Of a stretch of DNA of 14,453 nucleotides, positions 8,551 through 13,722 are shown one piece after another. Source of the stretch: Pollutimonas sp036675955 (GTDB taxonomy: Bacteria > Pseudomonadota > Gammaproteobacteria > Burkholderiales > Burkholderiaceae_B); contig JAKFDW010000394.1 of the NCBI GenBank assembly GCA_036675955.1, positions 1 through 14,453 of the forward strand, in the 5' to 3' direction. Within the stretch, counting starts at the first letter, position 1, and every line of letters begins with the position of its first letter. The notes under the pieces were generated by a model. It made no database searches, was not told where the DNA came from, and saw only the letters and a list, made by a program, of their open reading frames with translations. A program made the position numbers and the translations under genes.

Positions 8551-9000
8551 GTGGCAATAAGAACAGAACACCGCATACGCACCGGACTGTTGATCGTGTC
8601 ATTGGCGTTGGCAGGCCAAGCCGCTGCAACAGAACTGGTGTATTACCCCTTGAACCCATCGTTTGGAGGCAACCCTCTTAACGGAACCGTATTGTTGAAC
8701 TCCGCACTCGCCACGAACAAACACACCGACCCTGCTGCAGATGCGTATGGCATCGAAGAAAAGACACCCGCGCAGCTGCTTAACGAGACTATCGAGCGCA
8801 CGGTGATCAACCGTATGGCCAACGCAGCCAGCGGTCAAGTCATGGATGGCAACGGCAACTTCGTGCCGGGCAGGCTCGAGACGACCAACTTCACCATTAC
8901 GGTAACTGTGTCCCCGAACAATCCCAATAACCTGACGGTTACGACGCTGGACAAGCTTACAGGCGCTATTACGGTCTTTAATGTGAGCAACCAAGGATGA
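8536..9000 (+). CDS. csgF: CsgF: curli assembly and surface-anchoring factor
   Basis: CsgF passes through CsgG to the surface, binds the pore with its mature N-terminus, and positions the curli nucleator. After a signal peptide (about 1-32) the mature protein starts near TELVYYPLNPSFGGNPLNG and continues with VLLNSALATNKHTDP. This corresponds closely to E. coli CsgF NPNFGGNPNNG and LLNSAQAQNSYKDP. Total length is 154 (E. coli 138). The E. coli residue described as the CsgF constriction (mature N17) corresponds to Leu48 here. The start is taken at ATG 8536, directly after the csgE stop. GTG 8551 is an equally supported alternative. The stop overlaps csgG in ATGA. Confidence 0.92.
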   Translation: MKGDNVAIRTEHRIRTGLLIVSLALAGQAAATELVYYPLNPSFGGNPLNGTVLLNSALATNKHTDPAADAYGIEEKTPAQLLNETIERTVINRMANAASGQVMDGNGNFVPGRLETTNFTITVTVSPNNPNNLTVTTLDKLTGAITVFNVSNQG

Positions 9001-9905
9001 ATACTACAAAAAGAAATAACGCCGCTTATCGGCGGCTGGCCCTGGCTGGGATGACGACGATTCTATGTAGCGCGCTTGGCGCATGCGCCGTACCAAGTAC
9101 GCCGGTTCAGGTGGCAACCGCAGCACAGTTGACGCCTCCCACCCCAACTTCACATGATCTGCGCAATCTGCCCCCACCAAAGGGCAAGGTTGTTGTGGCG
9201 GTCTATGGATTTCGCGATCAAACGGGGCAATACAAGCCGTCTCCAGACAGTTCGTTTTCTACCTCAGTGACGCAAGGGGCCGCGTCAATGCTGGTCAAGG
9301 CACTGAAAGAATCCGGCTGGTTCACCCCGGTCGAACGCGAAAGCCTTCAGGAACTTCTCACGGAACGCCGTATTGTCCGCGCCCTGGATGGATCGCAGGC
9401 CAAGGACGCGCCCGAAATATACATTCCCGCGCTGGTGCCGGCGTCCATCCTGATAGACGGCGGGATCATTTCTTACGAAAGCAATGTCAGGTCGGGAGGG
9501 CTTGGCGCGAAGTTCCTCGGTGTGGGCTTGTCTACTCAATACCGGATGGACCAGGTAACCATAGGCTTGCGCAGTGTCGACATACGCACTGGGCAGGTAT
9601 TGCAAACCGTGTCCACGACGAAAACGATTTTTTCGTATGAAGTGCGCCCCAGTGTCTACAAGTTCGTGAACTTCAAGGACCTGCTGGAAATTGAAGGCGG
9701 CGTCACCAACAACGAACCAGCCCAATTGTGCGTGAAGGAAGCCATAGAAGCAGCCGTCGTGCACCTCACTGTTCAGGGCCTGAAAGACAGGAACTGGGTG
9801 CTGAAGAACGAGAGCGACTGGAACCTGCCGGTTATCCAGGACTATCTGCGGGAAGCCACGAACTATGCGGCAGTCCCGATGGAGATTCCCGGTGACGTGA
9901 ACTAG
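8997..9905 (+). CDS. csgG: CsgG: outer-membrane curli secretion channel lipoprotein
   Basis: CsgG forms the nonameric outer-membrane pore through which curlin is secreted. The lipobox LGAC puts the acylated Cys at 30. The mature protein follows E. coli CsgG throughout: VAVYGFRDQTGQYKPSPDSS against SVYNIQDETGQFKPYPASN, then ESNVRSGGLGAKFLGVG against ESNVKSGGVGARYFGIG, then KTIFSYEVRPSVYKF and NNEPAQLCVKEAIEA. Length 302 against 277, the difference being mostly an extended signal region and linker. At the pore constriction the E. coli residues Tyr51, Asn55 and Phe56 correspond to Ser82, Ser86 and Phe87. Its ATG overlaps the csgF stop by four bases. A 124-base gap then separates it from the curlin gene. 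Confidence 0.95.
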   Translation: MNTTKRNNAAYRRLALAGMTTILCSALGACAVPSTPVQVATAAQLTPPTPTSHDLRNLPPPKGKVVVAVYGFRDQTGQYKPSPDSSFSTSVTQGAASMLVKALKESGWFTPVERESLQELLTERRIVRALDGSQAKDAPEIYIPALVPASILIDGGIISYESNVRSGGLGAKFLGVGLSTQYRMDQVTIGLRSVDIRTGQVLQTVSTTKTIFSYEVRPSVYKFVNFKDLLEIEGGVTNNEPAQLCVKEAIEAAVVHLTVQGLKDRNWVLKNESDWNLPVIQDYLREATNYAAVPMEIPGDVN

Positions 9906-9915
9906 ACAATTGTCT
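9904..9915. promoter_or_regulatory. 12-base perfect palindrome at the csgG stop
   Basis: AGACAATTGTCT is fully self-complementary and includes the last two bases of the csgG stop codon. It opens the 124-base csgG-curlin spacer, so it could be an operator for a separate curlin promoter. The rest of that spacer (to 10029) shows no firm promoter. A possible TTGGCT/TATTCT pair just before the curlin start has a short 15-base spacing. Confidence 0.25.
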
Positions 9916-10029
9916 CACTGGCGAGAAACGACAAGTGAAAGCAGCACACCCGTAGCGTCGTACTGCAGTCCGGTACCAAAGACCGCCGGATTGGCTTGCA
10001 ATATTGGTCTTTATTCTGAGGAGAAATAT

Positions 10030-10728
10030 ATGAGCATCAAATTGTCTGCACTTGCCCTTGGCATCACCCTGGCTTACGGCGCCACTGCAGCCATGGCAGC
10101 CGATGAAGCCAGCATCCACCAACAAGGCTGGTTCAATGACGCATCCGTTGAACAATTCAACAACAACGGAGCCGTGGCGACGATTTCACAAGGTGGCTTC
10201 GGCAATGACGGCGTTATCAAGCAAGAGCAAATCGATCGTTCTCTGGCAACTATCACACAGAATGGAAGTGCCGGATCCGCAACCATCAACCAGGGCGGTC
10301 AAATGGGTGAAGGCCAGTGGGTACGCGTCGGTGGGCGCCATCACGGTGGCTGGCAGTATATACCGGGACAGTGGTCCAATGGCGTCAACCAGACAGCACA
10401 TATCACACAAGCTGGTGGTTACGGTAACGATGCATGGATTACGCAGACCGGCACCAATGTCGACGCCCACATCTACCAGGACGGGGTGCTTAACACGGCC
10501 GGGATAGTGCAACACGGCACGGGCGGCGCTCACAACGAGGCAAAGATCGCTCAACGTGGAAAATATAACGACGCCTACATCACACAAACCGGCAATAACC
10601 TGGTGGCGTCCGTCAACCAGCGCGGCATCGGACACGAAGCCACTGTAATACAAACGGGTACCGACAAGATCGCGACAGTAACGCAATCCAGCGGTTACCA
10701 CAACGTGGCGTATATAAACCAGCGTTAA
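10030..10728 (+). CDS. Curlin: amyloid fibre subunit (CsgA/CsgB family)
   Basis: This 232-residue secreted amyloid subunit of curli is the only curlin in the window. The signal peptide (1-23, ending AMA) is followed by eight repeats of about 22 residues of the type (A/S)xIxQxGxxNxAxIxQ, seen at 28-43, 50-65, 73-88, 123-138, 146-161, 171-186, 193-208 and 215-231. Between the third and fourth repeats lies an insert (about 90-119) rich in Gly, Trp, His and Arg, which is unlike curlin repeats. The C-terminus ...AYINQR resembles the Gln-Arg end of E. coli CsgB, while the Gln/Asn ladder is CsgA-like, so neither symbol is assigned. GAGGAG six to seven bases upstream fixes ATG 10030. A TTG 120 bases earlier in frame would bury the signal peptide and is rejected. 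The separate spacer and downstream hairpin fit higher expression than csgEFG. Confidence 0.93.
   Translation: MSIKLSALALGITLAYGATAAMAADEASIHQQGWFNDASVEQFNNNGAVATISQGGFGNDGVIKQEQIDRSLATITQNGSAGSATINQGGQMGEGQWVRVGGRHHGGWQYIPGQWSNGVNQTAHITQAGGYGNDAWITQTGTNVDAHIYQDGVLNTAGIVQHGTGGAHNEAKIAQRGKYNDAYITQTGNNLVASVNQRGIGHEATVIQTGTDKIATVTQSSGYHNVAYINQR
10111..10725 (+). repeat. Eight curlin repeats interrupted by a non-repeat insert
   Basis: At the protein level, three repeat units occupy about 10111-10296 and five occupy about 10396-10725, each with Gln and Asn/Gly at fixed spacing. The units are diverged in DNA, with no identical tandem copies, so they are old repeats under protein-level selection rather than a recent expansion. 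The intervening 10297-10386 encodes the Gly/Trp/His/Arg-rich insert. Confidence 0.85.
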
Positions 10729-10757
10729 CAGCAGTCCGGACAGCAGTAAAAGTTCAA

Positions 10758-10786
10758 CCACAGGCGGGCGTTCCGCCTGCTTGTGG
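10758..10786 (+). terminator. Hairpin downstream of the curlin gene
   Basis: AGGCGG (10762-10767) pairs with CCGCCT (10773-10778) around GCGTT. CCAC (10758-10761) pairs with GTGG (10783-10786) beyond a four-base bulge. No T tract follows. It lies 29 bases after the curlin stop and may end, slow or stabilise the curlin transcript before the csgH-like gene. Confidence 0.4.
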
Positions 10787-10834
10787 ACACCGGACTTACG
10801 AACCGTCCCGCCTTAAAGGGATTTTATTGTGAAT

Positions 10835-10848
10835 TTGACATAGATCAA
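10835..10848 (+). promoter_or_regulatory. FNR/ANR-type box before the csgH-like gene
   Basis: TTGAC-ATAG-ATCAA differs from the FNR/ANR consensus TTGAT-N4-ATCAA at one base. FNR-family proteins are oxygen-responsive regulators (established). The centre lies about 25 bases before the ATG at 10866, so transcription activated from here would start at or inside the gene. Repression, or a chance match, is therefore as likely as activation. Confidence 0.4.
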
Positions 10849-10865
10849 AACATGGGAGAAGTGAA

Positions 10866-11174
10866 ATGGTAGGGGATAGCGACATACAGGTTTGGCTGGA
10901 AACGATCGCCAGATCGCAGCCCGCCGTTGTAGTGCCATACGTGCGCAGCAGCGCTGATACCACGTTGCGCTACAAAATGCGGACTGTGAAGAAAAGCGAC
11001 AGCGGAAAATCAGTGATAGGACAAGGGGGTGTAGTGACGGTGCTGGCGGATGTACCTGCAGCGCTGTCTCGTATGTCATTGAGCCGTTCGCCGAATGATG
11101 AATGCGAAATTGACTTGGTGCTTTCCGAAGCCGGCGTGGCTGACCGAAGCTACCATTTCAAGTGTCCCGATTGA
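10866..11174 (+). CDS. CsgH/CsgC-like curli assembly chaperone
   Basis: This 102-residue protein resembles the CsgC/CsgH fold, small periplasmic immunoglobulin-like proteins that hold curlin in a non-amyloid state. The stretch SGKSVIGQGG...LSRMSLSRSPNDECEIDLVLSEAG (45-90, abridged) follows the E. coli CsgC order SGQSQTKQEK...LTKLSLNISPDDRVKIVVTVSDG. The CxC redox pair of E. coli CsgC is absent, which fits CsgH better. No N-terminal signal peptide is visible. Residues 1-10 are MVGDSDIQVW, the frame is closed by TGA at 10836-10838, and no other upstream frame supplies a hydrophobic leader. GGGAG (10854-10858) supports ATG 10866. It lies 137 bases after the curlin gene. The position makes the family call plausible, and the missing export signal is the open problem. 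Confidence 0.7.
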   Translation: MVGDSDIQVWLETIARSQPAVVVPYVRSSADTTLRYKMRTVKKSDSGKSVIGQGGVVTVLADVPAALSRMSLSRSPNDECEIDLVLSEAGVADRSYHFKCPD

Positions 11175-11373
11175 TTAAAGGCATCCAAGGATTTTGTCTA
11201 TTTAAAGTAATGACTTACATCGCTTTTCAACGCAGCGGACGCTTGCTTAATAAGCGCTGTACCAATACCATAGAAAGCAACAATCCAGTTGGATATTCGT
11301 TTCGCTAACCGCGAAACTGGAAATCTCGATCGACGCTCACAACACGTCTACGAGGAACCTAGGAAGAAGAAGA
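11175..11373. promoter_or_regulatory. Control region of the LuxR-type regulator with nested dyads
   Basis: This 199-base AT-richer spacer has two compound inverted repeats. In the first, CAGCG (11233-11237) pairs with CGCTG (11255-11259) and encloses CGCTT/AAGCG. In the second, CCAGTT (11285-11290) pairs with AACTGG (11315-11320) and competes with TTTCGC/GCGAAA (11300-11305, 11311-11316). Both lie where a regulator promoter and operators would be. GGAAGAAGAAGA precedes the ATG at 11374. No firm -35/-10 pair was found. Confidence 0.4.
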
Positions 11374-12192
11374 ATGCCGACTATTATTGTCATCGAGCCC
11401 CACCCCCTGCTCCGGCTCGGTATCTTGCAGCTTATATCAGATGTCGTTCCCGGTGTGAAGCTGGAGGGTGTCGACCATGCCTCGCCTCCTGGCGAAGGCA
11501 ACCCATCTGACCGATGCGACCTCCTCTTGCTGTCGATATCTTCACAACAAGATATACACGACCTGGTGACGGCCGCCGACCACTCATACTCGCCAAAGGC
11601 AGTGCTGCTGCTGTCCGATAGCAGTGATATGCCGACATCGGCAAAAGGTTTGCCAGCGTCCGTAGCCGGCTATGTGCCCAAGAACGTACCGCCCGAGGTG
11701 CTGCAAGCGTCAATACGCCTGGTGTTGGCAGGCGGCACATGCTTCCCTTTACGACCCAATGTAAGCAAGCCGCCGCAGGTATTGACGCCGCTTTACGAGT
11801 CAGTCAAGTGGCCTCCGGCTCCCGAGACAAAAAGCAAGCTGCAGCCGGACGCCAATTCCGAATGTCAAATGCTGGGCCTCACTCCCCGCCAGTATGAAGT
11901 GCTGGTATTGCTTGCCCGGGGATATCCCATGAAGACGGTGGGCCGCTATTTGAATATTTCCGTCGCCACCGCAAAGGCCCATACCGAAACGCTATATCAG
12001 CGCCTCGATGTGCATAACCGCAACGCGGCAGTCTATGCCGCAGTATCGCGGGGAGCTACGCTGGGCTGGGCGTCGATCAGCGGAAACCAGGAGTCTGGCT
12101 CAGCACCCATAAAGCCTGAACTGGAAGCCCAGAACACCGTAGACTTCCGCCATGGTGTACAAGCCCGGCAGCGTGCCGGAATCCGTCCTTGA
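11374..12192 (+). CDS. LuxR/NarL-type regulator with degenerate receiver (CsgD-like role)
   Basis: This 272-residue transcription factor has an N-terminal receiver-like domain (about 2-125) and a LuxR/GerE helix-turn-helix (about 168-225: LTPRQYEVLVLLARGY...LNISVATAKAHTETLYQRLDV, abridged). The receiver keeps the fold landmarks (IEPHP at 7-11, LLLSDS, GYVPK with K103), but the acidic pair is reduced to E8-P9 and the phosphoacceptor position is Ser54 (DLLLLSIS). Ordinary aspartate phosphorylation is therefore unlikely. CsgD and VpsT are known matrix regulators of this architecture with atypical receivers. The VpsT c-di-GMP motif W-[FLM]-[TS]-R is absent. About 40 residues of uncharacterised tail follow the DNA-binding domain. 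Lying directly after the curli genes, it is a candidate curli and PNAG regulator. The role is inferred from position. Confidence 0.85.
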   Translation: MPTIIVIEPHPLLRLGILQLISDVVPGVKLEGVDHASPPGEGNPSDRCDLLLLSISSQQDIHDLVTAADHSYSPKAVLLLSDSSDMPTSAKGLPASVAGYVPKNVPPEVLQASIRLVLAGGTCFPLRPNVSKPPQVLTPLYESVKWPPAPETKSKLQPDANSECQMLGLTPRQYEVLVLLARGYPMKTVGRYLNISVATAKAHTETLYQRLDVHNRNAAVYAAVSRGATLGWASISGNQESGSAPIKPELEAQNTVDFRHGVQARQRAGIRP

Positions 12193-12198
12193 AACGAT

Positions 12199-12226
12199 AC
12201 CGGCCTGCACGCGCTGGCAGGCCGGT
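12199..12226. terminator. Hairpin between the convergent regulator and osmC-type gene
   Basis: ACCGGCCTGC (12199-12208) pairs perfectly with GCAGGCCGGT (12217-12226) around an eight-base loop. It starts seven bases after the regulator stop and ends 19 bases before the stop of the minus-strand gene. The run of six A on its right is on the wrong side for a U tract in either direction, so it is a strong stem that could end both transcripts without being a textbook intrinsic terminator. Confidence 0.5.
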
Positions 12227-12245
12227 AAAAAACGAAACAGATGGA

Positions 12246-12671
12246 TCAGGCCTCTAGCGTGGCGTCCATCGTGATCTTGGCATTCAGCACCTTGGAGACT
12301 GGGCATCCTGCCTTAGCCTGGTTTGCGATTTCGTCGAACCTGGTTTCATCTGCGCCCGGTATGCGCGCTACAACAGTAAGATGACTTGCCGTGATGGCGA
12401 AGCCGTCGCCGACTTTCTCCAGGGTCACGGCTGCATTGGTCTTTATGCTTTCCACCGTCAGGCCTGCTTCACCCAGCATCAGCGATAATGCCATTGAAAA
12501 GCAGCCGGCATGCGCCGCAGCGATGAGCTCTTCCGGATTTGTTCCGGGGCCGTCTTCGAACCGCGCCTTAAAGCCGTAAGGCGCATTATCCAGCACCCCG
12601 GTTTCGGTTGAAATCGTGCCGCCGCCTTCCTTGATACTTCCCTTCCAGACTGCCGATGCATTCTTGATCAT
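12246..12671 (-). CDS. OsmC family peroxiredoxin
   Basis: OsmC-family proteins are cytoplasmic thiol peroxidases that reduce organic hydroperoxides. This 141-residue protein has the expected length. It also has the two catalytic cysteines, C57 in HAGCFSM (peroxidatic) and C123 in AGCPVSK (resolving), with the NPEEL segment just before the first. AAGGAG seven bases before the ATG is a strong ribosome site. It starts 29 bases after the sufT stop on the same strand, so it is probably the last gene of the suf transcript. That fits a shared role in oxidative stress, since SUF is the stress-resistant iron-sulfur assembly pathway in many bacteria. It could be either the OsmC or YhfA/Ohr-like subgroup. 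The motifs favour OsmC. Confidence 0.9.
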   Translation of the reverse strand: MIKNASAVWKGSIKEGGGTISTETGVLDNAPYGFKARFEDGPGTNPEELIAAAHAGCFSMALSLMLGEAGLTVESIKTNAAVTLEKVGDGFAITASHLTVVARIPGADETRFDEIANQAKAGCPVSKVLNAKITMDATLEA

Positions 12672-12700
12672 GACTGCTCCTTATGTGGACGGATGTAGCG

Positions 12701-13255
12701 CTACAACAAACCCATTTGCAAGCGCGCCGGCTCGCTGATCATTTCGCGGCTCCATGGCGGATCCCAGACCAGGTCGACGGTAACTTCGTCGACCCCGTGT
12801 ATGGACAACAATTTACTGCGGGCCTCGTCGGCAATCATTGTGCCCATGCCGCAGCCCGGCGCCGTAAGCGTCATCTGGGCTTCAATGCGGAACTTGTCTT
12901 CGCCCAAGGGCAAAACCTTGCAGCCGTATACCAGGCCCAGGTTGACGATGTCTATCGGGATCTCCGGATCGTAGCAAGTGGCCAGCAGGCTCCATGCCGC
13001 GTCTTCCACAGACTGGGCCGTGACCGGACCCTCGGGCACGTGCGACTGGGCCTCGATGGGCTCGAATCCCAGCGCATCGCCGTCTATGCCTTCAATCCGG
13101 TACAAATTGCCTTCGACGACCACCGTGTAACTGCCGCCCAGTTGCTGGGTGATGGTGGCCGAACAACCTTCCTCGATGGTGACGGGCGAGCCGTAAGGTA
13201 CGGTTACAGCCGGGCAGTCCCGATTTACGATTACTTCTTGGCGTGCATAACTCAT
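12701..13255 (-). CDS. sufT: SufT: iron-sulfur cluster assembly/maturation protein
   Basis: SufT proteins carry a MIP18/DUF59 domain and help mature iron-sulfur proteins. This 184-residue protein has an N-terminal extension typical of SufT (about 1-80) and then the domain with CYDPEIPIDIVNLGLVY (94-110), TAPGCGMG (131-138, conserved Cys135) and WDPPWSREMISEPAR (164-178). The start is ATG at 13255, with AAGAGG six bases upstream. A 28-residue longer reading from 13339 would run into sufU and was not used. It lies 11 bases after the sufU stop. The gene order SufS-SufU-SufT supports a role at a late step of cluster delivery. Confidence 0.92.
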   Translation of the reverse strand: MSYARQEVIVNRDCPAVTVPYGSPVTIEEGCSATITQQLGGSYTVVVEGNLYRIEGIDGDALGFEPIEAQSHVPEGPVTAQSVEDAAWSLLATCYDPEIPIDIVNLGLVYGCKVLPLGEDKFRIEAQMTLTAPGCGMGTMIADEARSKLLSIHGVDEVTVDLVWDPPWSREMISEPARLQMGLL

Positions 13256-13266
13256 GGAAAACCTCT

Positions 13267-13722
13267 TTATTCGGTACGGGCGACGTCCCTGGCCTGCGTA
13301 ATGGCGTTGTGCAACGTATGCCAGGCCAAGGTGGCGCATTTCACCCGGGCGGGAAACTCGCGAACGCCGGAAAGCACTTCGAGCTTGCCGAAATCGCGTC
13401 CTTCGGGATGTGCTTCGGTAAGCATGGCGTGCATATCGCGAAACAGGGCCTCGACTTCGCCCACAGGTTTGCCCTTGACCGCTTCAGTCATGAGGGATGC
13501 CGATGCCGTGGAGATGGCGCAACCGTGCCCTACAAAACTCGCTTCATGCACCACGCCATCTTTGACCTGGGCATAAATGGTGAGCTGGTCCCCGCACAAA
13601 GGGTTGTGCCCCACCGCAGTGTGGCTTGCGTCGTCCATTGCGTGAAAGTTGCGCGGATGACGGTTGTGATCGAAGATCACTTCCTGGTAGAGTTCGCGTA
13701 AATCGCCGTACTGTTCAGTCAT
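13267..13722 (-). CDS. sufU: SufU: iron-sulfur scaffold / sulfur acceptor
   Basis: SufU accepts persulfide sulfur from SufS, and in characterised cases does so through a bound zinc. This 151-residue protein shows the three conserved cysteines and the aspartate: C43 and D45 in PLCGD, C68 in GHGCAIS, and C129 in VKCATLAWHTL. The stretch of about 20 residues before the last Cys (HPEGRDFGKLEVLSGV) is the insertion that separates SufU from IscU. ATG 13722 has AAGG directly before it and AGGA further up. A longer reading from 13788 would lie inside sufS. The start overlaps the sufS stop by eight bases, so the pair is translation-coupled. Confidence 0.93.
   Translation of the reverse strand: MTEQYGDLRELYQEVIFDHNRHPRNFHAMDDASHTAVGHNPLCGDQLTIYAQVKDGVVHEASFVGHGCAISTASASLMTEAVKGKPVGEVEALFRDMHAMLTEAHPEGRDFGKLEVLSGVREFPARVKCATLAWHTLHNAITQARDVARTE

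Noticed and set aside
9910..10029. TTG start extending the curlin reading by 40 codons
   Set aside because: It would place a polar segment before an obvious signal peptide. ATG 10030 has a good ribosome site.
10111..10725. Possible CRISPR or tandem DNA repeat
   Set aside because: The periodicity exists only at protein level (curlin repeats). The DNA units are diverged and have no spacer structure.
12683..13576. 297-codon + strand frame opposite sufT and sufU
   Set aside because: Despite being longer than the genes it overlaps, it is antisense to two proteins with clear motifs and shows no recognisable domain. G+C-rich codon bias on the other strand explains it.
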